Of a stretch of DNA of 62,200 nt, positions 29,091-41,100 are shown piece by piece. Position numbers and translations under genes: made by a program. Numbering within the stretch: the stretch's first letter is position 1; each line of letters begins with the position of its first letter. The notes beneath the pieces are model-generated. The model searched no databases. It was not told the DNA's origin and saw nothing but the letters and a program-made list of their open reading frames with translations. Source of the stretch: CAZCVI01 sp964502145 (GTDB lineage Bacteria; Acidobacteriota; Aminicenantia; UBA2199); the NCBI GenBank assembly GCA_964502145.1, contig CAZCVI010000039.1, positions 1-62,200 of the forward strand, written 5' to 3'.

Positions 29091-29120
29091 TTAAAAATTA
29101 AAATTGGCTTCTTTTTTTTT
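29091..29120 (-). other. C-terminal FxF tail of gene D
   Basis: A Lys/Asn-rich linker after the last C domain ends KKKEANFNF. Predicted partner: the half-C of gene F. Confidence 0.6.
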
Positions 29121-32100
29121 GTTCCTATCCGTGGATAAATCCTTGTTTTTAACTGACGTAATATTTTTTTGCTGTTTTAGGTTTTTTAGAATATTGAGTT
29201 CATCCGCATCACTTACCATTTTTATATCAGCGAGTTTGATGGCTGGATTTTTTATCACTTCGGAAATAATATTTTCCAAGTACCTTCCCATCGTCTCAAT
29301 AGAACTTTCCATAAACAGTGTGGTGCGATAATTAAAACTAAAATGCATTCCAGTTTTTGTTTCATTGGCATTTAATAGCAAATCGTATTTGGCTTTATTG
29401 TACTCGACCATATAGGGGTTAATGCGAATATCAGATGTTTCCAATTGCCCAACCTGCGAAGTCGAAAACACTTCAAGTCCCTGAAATATAAAAACGACAT
29501 CAAAGAGCGGGTTTCGACTGGTTTCTCTTTTTAATTTTAACTTTTCTATCAACTGGTCAAATTGGAAATCCTGATTCTGGTAAGCTTTCAGCGAATCATC
29601 ATTCACTTCTCCCAAGAAATCAGTAAACGTTTTTTTCGGTGATGGAAAATTTCTTAAGGCAAGCATATTCACAAACATACCGATTATTGTATCGAGGTCG
29701 CTGTGAACCCTTCCAGCGGAGGTTATTCCGACAACGATGTCTTCTTGATTGGTATATTTGAACAGCATGATGTTAAAAACAGCCAACAAGAATACATGCA
29801 TAGTGGTTCCCTTCTCCTTTATTATCTTTTTTAGACTGTCGGTTTCTGAATTTCCAAGCTCACCAGCAAGAATAGAATTGCCATCATAAAGTTGCACGGA
29901 AGGCCGAACAAAATCTGTGGGGAGGTTCAGCACTGGAATTTCGCCTTTAAACTTTTCCAACCAATACTTCTCCTGGTTTTTCATTTCTTCACTCTGGATA
30001 TTATTGTGCTGCCACTCCGCATAATCATGATATTGAAGTTTTAGTTCTGGAATATCTTTTTCAAGGTAGAATGATATGAAATCCCTTACAAATACGGTAA
30101 AAGAAACGCCATCGGTGATAATGTGATGTTTATCCGCCATTAATAAAAATTTCTCCTCGCTGAACGTCATCAACCCAACACGCAGGAGAGGGGCTTGGGA
30201 TAAGTTGAACGGTCGAATAAATTCCTTTACTACCTTATCTTTGGTCTTATCGTTGCCATTATAATATTCTATTTCAAAGTCCACGTGATCATGGATTTGT
30301 TGAAATGGTTCACCTTCAATCATTTTAAAGGACGTCCTAAAACTGTCATGTCTTTGGATCAATTTTTTAAAGACGCTGGCAAGTTTAGTTTGGTCTAATC
30401 GCCCATCAATTTCGACCATAACAGTAATGTTATAGGCGGTGTTTTGCCCTTCTAATTGCTGGATGAAGTATATTCTTTTTTGGGCGGAGGATAATATGTA
30501 ATATTCCTTTTTCTCGGTGGGCTGAATGGAAACATATCGATTTTCATCGGATTTGGCAATGAATTTTGCCATTTTTTCTATGCTGGGATTTTTAAATAAG
30601 TCCACTAAAGGAATTTTGACATTCAATTTTTTGTGAATTCTTCCAAGCATGGTGATGGCCTTCAAGGAATCTCCCCCCAATTCAAAGAAATCATCGTTGA
30701 TACCTATGCCTTCAATACCAAAAAAAGTTTGCCATATATTCACAAGTTCTTGTTCCAATGGATTGTGAGGCGGAATGTAAGGTGTGGATAAATTTGGCCT
30801 TTGATGTAGTGGAGACAATTCCTGCGACGCGTCGATATCCATAGTTTCGGAAGGTTCTTCCTCTGCTTCAAATTTAAGCCACTTGTCAATCCTATCTCCA
30901 ATGTCCCCGGTTGATACAATAATTTGCGATGGCTGATGCCATGATAAAACATGTTTGAATATTTCTATTCCCTCTTCCGGTAAGATTGATAGTTCCTCTG
31001 GGTTTGTTTCCTTTTTATCTGAAAAATTCCAGCCGTCCCAATTGATACTTGTCCATCGGTTGGGGTTGGCTTGGTTATGTCGCAAGGCAAAGGAATCCAT
31101 AAACAGGTTCGCCGCAGCATAAGCGGCAAAGCCCAATCCTCCCAAAACGGCAGATAAAGATGACATTAACACGCAGAAGTCAAGTTGTTTGCCATACACG
31201 ACTTTTTCCAACACCAAAAGTCCAGCTATTTTGGATTGAAAGTTTATTTGGCTTGTTTCGAGAGTAGTATCATCTACTGCGGCATATATGGAATCTATTT
31301 GAGCAACTGCAGCATGAATGACACCATTTAAGGGCCCGAATTCTTGTTCGGCTTTCATGAGAATCTGCTGCATTCGCTGCTGATCGGTCACATCAGCTTC
31401 ATAGATGAGAATTTTTGCTCCCAGCGCTTCAAATTTTTGTAGTTTCCGTATCTTCAGGCTAATCGGATCATTTTCTGCCTGGCTATTTAGCCATTGCTCC
31501 CATTGGTCTTTACCCGGAAATCCAGACCTTCCTGTCAAAACCAATCTGGCCTGAAGGGTATTGGCTAGATATTCTGCTAATACCATGCCGATTTTTCCAA
31601 GACCGCCGGTAATTAGGTAAACCCCTTTCTCTTTTAGAAGGGCACCACTTTTTGGGTTTCCTTTGATTGGGAACGGGTTATAGGTTTGAACCCAGCGCTG
31701 ATTGCCCCGATAAGCCACTACTGTCTCCCATGATTTATCGGAAAATTCGATTAAGAGCTGTTCGACTACATCCTGATAGAGATACAGTCCATTTACAGGT
31801 TTTGGCAGTAGAATATCAATGCTGCGGCATTTTATATTCGGGTGTTCCTGGGGAATCACTTTTATGGGTCCGAGCACTGTTGCTTTTTCCGGGGATAAAT
31901 ATTCTTGGCCGTTTACTTCCTGCATGTTGTTGGTAATCGCCACTATTTTTATCTGGTTATTCATATCAGAGTGGGCAAGTGCTTGCACGAGGAAGAGCAT
32001 ACTTAAAAAACCAAGGTATTGGGCATGGTTGAATAACTCGTAGGTGTATTCATTAACCGTGGAGTTTGAAACACCCCACAGATGGACAATCATACTGGGA

Positions 32101-35100
32101 ATTTTTTTTGTACTCGTAAGATCACGGCATAACGCCCTGTAATCACTAGCGCACTTTGGATTAAGAACATACTGGGTATCACTGATTTTAGAAAAATCCG
32201 GGCCGGCATTTACTAAGACTACACTCTTTCCTTCTGAATTTAATCTTTCTAAGAGCTGGGTTGCCAAACCGGTATCATCGGCGAATACTAACCAGATGGA
32301 AACATCATTGATCTCTTCAAGATCATAAGGGGACACGGGAGAACGTAACCATGAGGGGATATAAAGCCAATCTTCTATGTTCTTCTTTTTGGGAGATAGG
32401 GACTGTTGCGAAAACAGGTTGACGTTGGCCTCGTTTTCGTCAATCCAATACCGCTGACGCTCAAAGGGATAGGTGGGCACAGGAATACGAGAACAAGTTT
32501 CACCCGTATAAAACTTATTCCAATCAATTTCTTTTCCATAAAGCCATAATAGCCCGGTTTTATTCAATAAATAATAATGATCTGCTATCTCTTCTCCGGG
32601 GTGTCTAATCAGGTTGATCATGACTTGCTGGTCCTTTTTATTGTTATGCTGTCTTGCAAAGGTGACGAGGCTTTTCCCTGGACCGATCTCGACGAAAATA
32701 GCATATTCTTCCTTGAATAAATTTTCCAATCCTTGAGAAAACCGGACTGTACTGCGGAGATGTTTGGCCCAATATCCGGTGTTGGTGGCGTCACGTCCGG
32801 TTATCCAATCACCTGTTAGATTTGATATATACGGCAGTATAGGTTTTTTTAATTCAGTCTGCTGCAATATCTTTTCAAAATCTTCTAAAATTGGGTCCAT
32901 CATGGAAGAATGGAAGGCATGTGAGGTGTGAAGACGTGTACTATTATATTCTAGAGTCTTTAATTTTTTTTCGAATTCGTCTATCGCTTCATGGGAACCC
33001 GATACCACGCAATGCGATGAACTATTTACTGCGGCCAAGGAAATATTATCATTCAGTAACGGAACGAGCTGCCCTTCGGAAAGTGGAACACCTAACATTG
33101 AGCCGCGGGGAAGCCGCTGCATTAATTTCCCCCGTAAAACGACTATTTTTAAGGCGTCTTCCAATGAAAACACACCGGATAAGCAAGCTGCAACATATTC
33201 ACCGATGCTGTGTCCAACCATAGCATACGGCATTATATTCCAGCTCATCAACAATTTTGCCAGAGCATATTCAAAAGTGAAAAGAAGGGGTTGGGCAATT
33301 TCGGTATCATTAATACCGAGAGGAGGTAATAACGGCATATTCTTTGCATCTGGAGGGTAAAGAATATTTTTTATATCCTGATTGGTTAGAGTACTCAAAA
33401 TTCCGAAGCAGCGATCCATTTCTTCGCGAAATACTGGTTGTGTTTGATAAATCCCCAAACCCATATTGGCATATTGGGAACCCTGACCGGAAAACATAAA
33501 CACCACAGGTCTGTTTTCCCGTTGGTTAAAAAAAGTATGGAAATCTGCGGAACCGGGTTCCGTAAGACTGGTGACTGCCTCCTTAATATCATGGCATACC
33601 AGCATTCGCCTGTAATTAAACCCCCTTCTTCCAATCTGCAAGGTATATGCGGCATCCGCTATATCAATATCGGGATTCTTAAGGAAATATTCGGCTAAAT
33701 TTACAGTCATTTTATCTAACGCGGTTTTGGTTTTTGCAGACCACAGGAGCAAACGTTCGCGACTCGTATCACTCGCATTAAGGGTACGATCGTTAATCCA
33801 TTCCTCCAACACCACGTGGGCATTTGTCCCACCGATACCAAAAGCGCTTACCCCGGCCCGTAATGGATAGCTATCATTTTTCCATGGGGTTAACCTTGTA
33901 TTTACAAAAAATGGGCTGTTTTCAAAATCAATTTTGGGATTCGGATTTTCATAATGTAAACTGGGGGGGATTAATTTATGTTTTAATGCCAGAACTGTTT
34001 TGATAAGGCCAGTTAGGCCAGCCGCTGCATCCAGGTGCCCAATATTGGTTTTTACCGAGCCAATGGCGCAAAAACCTTTTTTGGTAGTATTAAAGGCAAG
34101 TTTTAATGCCTCTATTTCAGCGGGATCTCCCAAATCTGTTGCTGTGCCATGAGTCTCAATATAACTGATGCTTTCAGGGTTGACTTCTGCGGTTTGGTGG
34201 CATGCCTGGATTACAGCAGTTTGGCCATTGATACCGGGGGTGGTATAACCGATTTTATCTTTTCCGTCGTTATTGACGGCAGTACCTTTGATAATTGCAT
34301 GGATATAGTCTCTATCAAGAATGGCATCTTCCAAGAGTTTGAGAACGACTACCGCTACGCCTTGCCCCCCACTAGTCCCATTTGCTTTGGCATCAAATGC
34401 ACGGCAATGACCATCCTGTGACAGGATCATTCCTTCTTGAAAAAGATATCCCTTATTCACATGGGCTTCTATTTTCACCCCGCCTGCCAGTGCAATATGG
34501 CATTCCCCGTTAAGTATTGCTTGACACCCAAGGTGAACGGCAACTAAAGATGTCGAGCATGCACTTTGAACAAGAAAACTTGGGCCTTTCAGGTTGAGTT
34601 TATAAGAAATCCGTGTGGTTAGAAAATCCCTCCCCACCAATGAATCAGTGATGAACGCCCCGTGTTCCCCCTTTTTCCCCGAAAAGGTAACCAATCCCTC
34701 CCAGTAAGAATTGAATGAAGCCCCTGCATAAAAACCGATAATGCCATTATATCTTCCTGGATTATAGCCTGCATTTTCCAGGGCTTCAAAGGTACATTCA
34801 TGGAGAATGCGCATTTGGGGGTCCATTATTTCAGCTTCTCCCGGAGTGTAGTCGAAAAAGAATGCATCGAATAGCTCTTTATCTTCAATTATCGAACCTT
34901 TCGATTTTACATAATTGGGATTGTTTAATAGCTCGGCATCCAGTCCCAATACATTTAATTCTTCATCTGACATAAATGAAATCGACTCTACGCCATTTTT
35001 TAAATTTTGCCAAAAGTCTTCGATATTTTTTGCCCCGGGGAACCTTCCCGCCAGACCGATAATGGCTATTTCCGCTCCTGTTCTGTTGACAGATTGATTA

Positions 35101-35111
35101 ATTGTTGACAT
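29091..35111 (-). CDS. Hybrid PKS-NRPS: KS-AT-KR-ACP-C (gene D)
   Basis: A 2,006-residue protein. KS (about 15-440) with SACSTSL (Cys185), ETHGTAT and KTNIGHLD. AT (about 520-830) with GHSIG (Ser about 635) and HAFHS, which fits malonyl-CoA. KR (about 920-1390) with TGGLGKIG near 1170, Ser-rich MSSLSA and YAAAN near 1333. The single Asp in the HAAVAQID loop weakly suggests a B-type KR. Carrier domain GGDSLKA with Ser about 1480. Terminal C domain with HHIITDG near 1661. No DH, ER or MT, so the unit should keep a beta-hydroxyl. With gene C ending in an Ile module, the expected unit is a statine-like gamma-amino-beta-hydroxy acid (isostatine-like). The C-terminus is KEANFNF. Its ATG overlaps the end of gene C by 14 bp, with GAGGA upstream, so translational coupling is likely. 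Confidence 0.96.
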   Translation of the reverse strand: MSTINQSVNRTGAEIAIIGLAGRFPGAKNIEDFWQNLKNGVESISFMSDEELNVLGLDAELLNNPNYVKSKGSIIEDKELFDAFFFDYTPGEAEIMDPQMRILHECTFEALENAGYNPGRYNGIIGFYAGASFNSYWEGLVTFSGKKGEHGAFITDSLVGRDFLTTRISYKLNLKGPSFLVQSACSTSLVAVHLGCQAILNGECHIALAGGVKIEAHVNKGYLFQEGMILSQDGHCRAFDAKANGTSGGQGVAVVVLKLLEDAILDRDYIHAIIKGTAVNNDGKDKIGYTTPGINGQTAVIQACHQTAEVNPESISYIETHGTATDLGDPAEIEALKLAFNTTKKGFCAIGSVKTNIGHLDAAAGLTGLIKTVLALKHKLIPPSLHYENPNPKIDFENSPFFVNTRLTPWKNDSYPLRAGVSAFGIGGTNAHVVLEEWINDRTLNASDTSRERLLLWSAKTKTALDKMTVNLAEYFLKNPDIDIADAAYTLQIGRRGFNYRRMLVCHDIKEAVTSLTEPGSADFHTFFNQRENRPVVFMFSGQGSQYANMGLGIYQTQPVFREEMDRCFGILSTLTNQDIKNILYPPDAKNMPLLPPLGINDTEIAQPLLFTFEYALAKLLMSWNIMPYAMVGHSIGEYVAACLSGVFSLEDALKIVVLRGKLMQRLPRGSMLGVPLSEGQLVPLLNDNISLAAVNSSSHCVVSGSHEAIDEFEKKLKTLEYNSTRLHTSHAFHSSMMDPILEDFEKILQQTELKKPILPYISNLTGDWITGRDATNTGYWAKHLRSTVRFSQGLENLFKEEYAIFVEIGPGKSLVTFARQHNNKKDQQVMINLIRHPGEEIADHYYLLNKTGLLWLYGKEIDWNKFYTGETCSRIPVPTYPFERQRYWIDENEANVNLFSQQSLSPKKKNIEDWLYIPSWLRSPVSPYDLEEINDVSIWLVFADDTGLATQLLERLNSEGKSVVLVNAGPDFSKISDTQYVLNPKCASDYRALCRDLTSTKKIPSMIVHLWGVSNSTVNEYTYELFNHAQYLGFLSMLFLVQALAHSDMNNQIKIVAITNNMQEVNGQEYLSPEKATVLGPIKVIPQEHPNIKCRSIDILLPKPVNGLYLYQDVVEQLLIEFSDKSWETVVAYRGNQRWVQTYNPFPIKGNPKSGALLKEKGVYLITGGLGKIGMVLAEYLANTLQARLVLTGRSGFPGKDQWEQWLNSQAENDPISLKIRKLQKFEALGAKILIYEADVTDQQRMQQILMKAEQEFGPLNGVIHAAVAQIDSIYAAVDDTTLETSQINFQSKIAGLLVLEKVVYGKQLDFCVLMSSLSAVLGGLGFAAYAAANLFMDSFALRHNQANPNRWTSINWDGWNFSDKKETNPEELSILPEEGIEIFKHVLSWHQPSQIIVSTGDIGDRIDKWLKFEAEEEPSETMDIDASQELSPLHQRPNLSTPYIPPHNPLEQELVNIWQTFFGIEGIGINDDFFELGGDSLKAITMLGRIHKKLNVKIPLVDLFKNPSIEKMAKFIAKSDENRYVSIQPTEKKEYYILSSAQKRIYFIQQLEGQNTAYNITVMVEIDGRLDQTKLASVFKKLIQRHDSFRTSFKMIEGEPFQQIHDHVDFEIEYYNGNDKTKDKVVKEFIRPFNLSQAPLLRVGLMTFSEEKFLLMADKHHIITDGVSFTVFVRDFISFYLEKDIPELKLQYHDYAEWQHNNIQSEEMKNQEKYWLEKFKGEIPVLNLPTDFVRPSVQLYDGNSILAGELGNSETDSLKKIIKEKGTTMHVFLLAVFNIMLFKYTNQEDIVVGITSAGRVHSDLDTIIGMFVNMLALRNFPSPKKTFTDFLGEVNDDSLKAYQNQDFQFDQLIEKLKLKRETSRNPLFDVVFIFQGLEVFSTSQVGQLETSDIRINPYMVEYNKAKYDLLLNANETKTGMHFSFNYRTTLFMESSIETMGRYLENIISEVIKNPAIKLADIKMVSDADELNILKNLKQQKNITSVKNKDLSTDRNKKKEANFNF

Positions 35112-38100
35112 TGCTTTTTCCTCTTCTTCTATTTCTTTGATCTATTCTGCTTTCTTTAACTTTCTCGGACGTTAATGTTGTGTATGGCGCGGTGTTTTGA
35201 GAAACGACGGGCATTTCGGCATCTTCCGTTCTCTTCCTCAGATAATTTGCATATGAATGGATCGTCGGATATCTAAACATTACCATAATAGATTCGTTAA
35301 TATTATAGGTCTCATTTAATTTTGCACTGAGTTTAATCACATCAAGAGATGATCCGCCCAGATCGAAAAAATTATCATTTATCCCCACTTTTGCAAGTCG
35401 TAGGGTCTCCTTCCAGAGAGAAGCAATTTTTTTTTCAGTATCATTTTGAGGGGCGATAAAATCCTCACCGGTACCAAAACTGGTACCCAAAGAATCCAAA
35501 CTCTTGATATCTATCTTTCCATTTGGGGTTAAGGGTATTTTATCCAATCGTATAAAATGAGAGGGTATCATATGGGGAGGCAGTATACTGGCTAAATAGG
35601 TTTTTAATTCCGATATGGAAAATTCTTTTTCAGAAACCAAGTATGCATACAGGAGATTCTCGTTTCCCTTCTCCCCGACGGATTTTGGTTCACCTGCTGA
35701 TTTTACAGTTACAACAACTTCTTTTATATCAGGGTGTTTGGATAAGTGATATTCGATTTCTCCTAATTCGATTCGAAACCCTCTCACTTTGACTTGGTCA
35801 TCAATTCTACCAAGAAATTCGATATTCCCATCTGGCAACCAACGGGCAAAATCGCCAGTGCGATATAACGGTGAGTTTTCATTTCCAAATTTCTTTAATG
35901 CGTATGATTCTTTGGCAAGATAGACAAATTTTGCAGCGGTTAATTCCGGGTGATTTAAATATCCCCTGGCTACCCCATCACCACCGATATAAATCTCACC
36001 ACTCACGCCTATGGGGCTTGGTTTTAAATTTTTATCAAAGATATAAATAGTGGAATTGGAAATGGGTTTTCCGATGGGAATGGTCACAGCATAATCATCA
36101 ATAGTATCGATAAAATAATATGTTGCATAAACCGTAGTCTCGGTTGGTCCATATACATGAATTACTCGATTTTTCCCCATATAATCAATTGCTTTTCTGG
36201 AATGAGCCACTGATACCCGTTCGCCTCCAAACAGGACTTTCCGAATATGATCGAAACATCCGATTTCCAGTTCCACGAGGGTATTAAACAATGCAGTTGT
36301 AATAAAAAACACCGTTACTCCTTCTCTCTTGATAATGGTAGACATCCGGTTTAAAGCCAATACATCCTCCCGAGAAATCATAATTAAGGCGGCACTATTC
36401 AGTAAGGCTCCGAAAATATCGAAAACAGAACCGTCAAATGCATAATTAGATAACTGAAGAATGCGATCAAAATGAGTTATATCAATGTAATTGGTATTTT
36501 TGACAACACGGGTTATATTGCAATGGGTGGTTAGAACACCTTTGGGTTTGCCAGTAGAACCTGATGTGTAGATGATATAGCCCAAGTGGTGGGGCTGTGT
36601 GAGTGGCTTGAGAGGTGCTGGTGGAGCAGGAAGTATAGTGGCGGAATTTATAAACTCGTGGGTTAATACCATCTCGGCCCCACTGTCTTTTAACATAAAA
36701 TCAATCCGCTCTTGGGGGTAATCTGGGTCGATGGGTAAATAGGCGCCACCGGATTTTAATACCCCCAATATCCCCAGGATCATCCCGATTGAACGTTCCA
36801 TTTTAATTCCTACAATGGTATCGGGATACACTCCTTTTTCTCTTAACAGATAGGCCAGTCGATCAGATTGATTATTCAATTCCTGATACGTTATTTGAAT
36901 GGAAGAGTCATGAACATTGTGGGACAACTCTTTAGTCCTATTGATGGATGGGCCAATCAAGGCAATCGAATCGCGACTTCTCTCTACCTGTTCCTGAAAT
37001 AATTCATGGATTGTCTTGTCCCGGGGGAAATCAGACAGGGAAGTACTGAACTGGAATTGGATTTGCTTTTTTTCATCCTCTGAAAGAATATCGTCCTTTT
37101 CTATCATCCCTTCCATTTGGTCGATAAATTTATTTAATACTTCCACAAAATACTGGCACGCGTTCTCTGCCAAGTAATCTTCAATAAACTCGGTGGAATA
37201 ATGGCATTTTATAAAAAATTTATCAAGAGTATCCACCTGGAATTCAAAAAGATAATTGGTCCTTTCATAATTCTTCAATTCAAGCACATCCATTGTAGGT
37301 GCTCGTGGCCCAGCAGAGATTATCTCCCTGAGTACATGGAAATCAATGTATCCGAAGAGGGTATCGGCCACGGGATTTACATCCCCGGTTTTTTCTCCAA
37401 TAATGTTTAATATTTCCATTAGTGATAACTTTTCATTGTTTTTTAGCTCGAATACTTTTTTATCAATTAATCCCACCAATTCTTTGCAGGTTATTCGGGA
37501 TGGAATTTTGAGTCGGAAGGGTATTGTATTTAAAAAACATCCCAACAATTTTTCCCCATCCTCCTGTCCGGGTCTAATGTGGGAGACCAAGCTGGCGGTG
37601 ATATCATTTCCGTAAGAAAGCATATACAGGGTATACATATATGCAGCCAAACACAAATGTTTTATACTCGTTCCATTTCTGTAGGCAACGGCTTCCAGTT
37701 TTTCGCGAAACTCTATACCCAATTGTTTGGAAATTGTCTTGAGCTCTCGTTTTCCCGAAGGTTTCGGTAAACTCCACCGTTTATAATCCGTCAATTCATC
37801 TTTCCAGTAATCTCTGACGGTTTTATTTTTTTTCTCCGCCAAGTGGTCGACAATAAAATCTTTATACTGGCACTTTAACATTTCAGGTACATAATCTGGT
37901 TCCCTTCTCAATTGGAGATAGGTATTATTTAATTCTGCCAAGAACGAGGCATAACTCCATCCATCAATAACAGCATGGTGGACTTCCCATAAAAGAGCAA
38001 TATTTTCCGGGCTAACCTTAAAAAATGAGATACGCCATAGCGGAGGTTTTGACAGTTCAAAGGGTTTTTTTCTGCTGCCTTCCATATATTTGATGATATA

Positions 38101-41100
38101 GGATTCTTGTGTGTTCTTCATCATTGCAGAGAGGTCTTGATATACAATTTTATCAACAAAGGATTCCTTATATTTGTAAATGATGTGAGCAAAATGCTTG
38201 GTCAAAAAAGCAGTCCGCAATGTGGAATGTTTTGTGATGAGCAAAGCAATCGCCTTTTTCATACATTGTATATCAAATTTTTCAACAGAGAATTGCAGTA
38301 TAGATTGGTCATGGTAAAAAGCGTCCTCATTATACTTATAAGAATAATACACCATTCCTTTTTCTATATCGCTCATGGGAAAAATATCCTCGATATCTTC
38401 CAGTATTTTTTTATTGCCAATCCCCTCCATTATCCGGGTTTTAAATTCTTCTATTTCCCTAAGCGCTTCCTCGTGCGCAAGGCGTCTAATGGATTCATAG
38501 GTAAGATCGACATATTTTTTATTTGATCGACCTACCAGTGCTTGCACGGTTTGATGTTTATACACATCGGTCATTCTAAGATCAGCCCCCAATTGGTTAT
38601 TTATGGTACTGATCAATTTTATAGCTTTTATGGAATCTCCACCAATGCGGAAAAAATTGTTGGTGATGCCTATGATTTCTACACCCAATACATTTTTCCA
38701 TATTTCTATCATTTGCGCCTCGGTTTTATTTCGAGGGGCGATGTATTCTTCTCCGATAAGTGTATCGGGTTCTTTTAATTGTTTTCTATCCACTTTACCG
38801 CTGGGATTTAAAGGAAGTTTTTCTAAGGGTACATAATAATGGGGGATCATATAATCGGGTAATTTTTCGCCCAAATACTCATCCAGTTCGGAGGGTTCGA
38901 AAATTTTGGTGGCAACAAAATAGGCACAAAGATAGACATCTCCGTTTTTATTTTTTCTTGCCAACACCACAGCTTCTTTGATTCCCTCACATGCCAATAA
39001 TTGACTTTCAATCTCCCCCAGTTCAATCCTAGCTCCTCTGATTTTCACCTGATTATCAATCCTGCCGATATAACGGATGTTGCCATCAGGGAGCCAGCAC
39101 GCTAGGTCTCCAGTGCGGTACATAAATTCATCCTTATTTTTTATTCCAACTTCCGTGGCAAAGATATTGGGTAAAAATTTCTCTGCGGTTAATTCGGGGC
39201 GGTTCAAATAGCCCATGGCGAGTCCAATACCACTGATAAATAATTCTCCGGTCAATCCAATAGGTTGCAAATGATTATCCTTGCTTACTACGAACAAGTT
39301 AATGTTATCTATGGGTTTGCCAATGGGAATTTCTTGGAAGTCTTTCTTGGTAGGGCAGTCAAAAAATGATACATCTACTGTGGCTTCTGCTGGGCCATAT
39401 AAGTTGGCCAACCGGGTGTTATTTTTTTGAGATAATAATTCGTCGAATAGCCGTACCTGGCCTGGGAGCAGCTCCTCGCCACTGGCTATCACGTGTTTCA
39501 GGGAAAACAGTCGTTTAATATCTATGGAGCTTTTCATGTACTCCAAAAAAGCATTTAACATGGAAGGTACAAAATGCATGACGGTGATCTTATTTTTTTC
39601 TATGGCTTCCACGATAGCTGATGGGTCTTTTTCTCCGCCGGGCTCTAATAGGCATACTTTTGCCCCTTCAAGTCCCCACCAGAATATTTCCCATACAGAT
39701 ACATCGAAATTGAAAGGAGTTTTATGTAAGATTGTATCCTCTTGACCGAGGGGAAATTGTTTTTGCATCCATTTGAGTCGGTTGATCAATGAATAATGTC
39801 GGATCATCACACCCTTGGGTCTTCCTGTAGAACCGGAGGTATAAATAACATACACCAGATTTTCCGGGCTAGCGGCTTGCAGGCGATCATTTTCCGTGGG
39901 TTTATGTTGATATAGTGTTTCGTCTTTCAATCTCACGATTGTTCCATTAAATTTCAATGCTTTTTTGTTTCCAATATCTGGCAGGCTGAGATCAAGATAT
40001 TTTTGTTCGGTTAACATGATCGTCGCGCCACTGTCAGCTAAAAGAAAATCGATGCGATCTTGAGGGTAGTTGGGATCGATGGCCAGATAGGCCCCCCCAG
40101 CTTTGAGGATTGCCATCACCGCGATGAAGAATTCCATTGAACGTTCCACCATGATTACCACGACGGTATTAGGGCTAACTCCCATCTGACATAATGCGGT
40201 GGCCAATGCATCGGACCTTTTGTTCAATTGTCCAAAGGACATACTTTGAGTGCCATCAAAATTGATAATTGCTGTTTGCTCCGAGGATTTTTCTGCTTGC
40301 TGTTGAAATAGTTGATGAATGGTGGTACCGGTTGGATAATCGGCCTGGGTGCAATTGAATTCGATGAGTATTTGTTCTCTCTCCCGGTCTGAAAGTAAAT
40401 CAATTTCATAAATATACAGGTCGTGATCTGTGATTGCTACTTGAAGGCAATTTTGAAAATGGCCGATTAGTCTTTTAATAGAGTCTGATTCATACAAATC
40501 GGAATTATAGGTCAGCTTTCCCAATATTTCGTCGGTTGTTCTGTTAAAAGAAAAAATCGTATTGATAGGAAGATGTTCAATGTGGGCTGGATCTTGGATA
40601 TTTTCCAGCACGAGAGCTGTATCAAATAATGGGAAATCATTTTCTTTGAATGATAATCCCAATTGCTCGATAAGTATTTCGATGGGATAGTTTTGATTTT
40701 CGACGGCTTTTCGGACGAGCTCGCGAACCGCAATTAGTAAAATTTTAAAGGTATTTCCTTCTTCCAGTTGCGTTTTGATAGGTAAAACGGTATTAATAAA
40801 ATGGGTAGTCGTTTCGGGTCTATAGATGGGGGTTCCAATTATAATGGTGGTGTCATCGGTGTATTTTGCCAGGAGGACATTTAGCGCGGCAGTTAGTATA
40901 ATATGAAGGGTGTGATCTGAACCCCTGCTTAATTTAAGTAACTTTTCAAAAATATCCGACGGAATACAGAATGCCTCCTCGCTCAAGTGGACGTCATTGG
41001 AATCGGGTTTAATATGGTTATATGGGAAAACACATTTTGTTATAGGGCCGGATAATTGATTTATCCAGTATTTTTGCTCTTTAATATGTTGATTTGCGGC

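Noticed and set aside
29091..35111. DH or methyltransferase domain in gene D
   Set aside because: The stretch between AT and KR fits the KR structural half; no HxxxGxxxxP or SAM-binding motif is visible.
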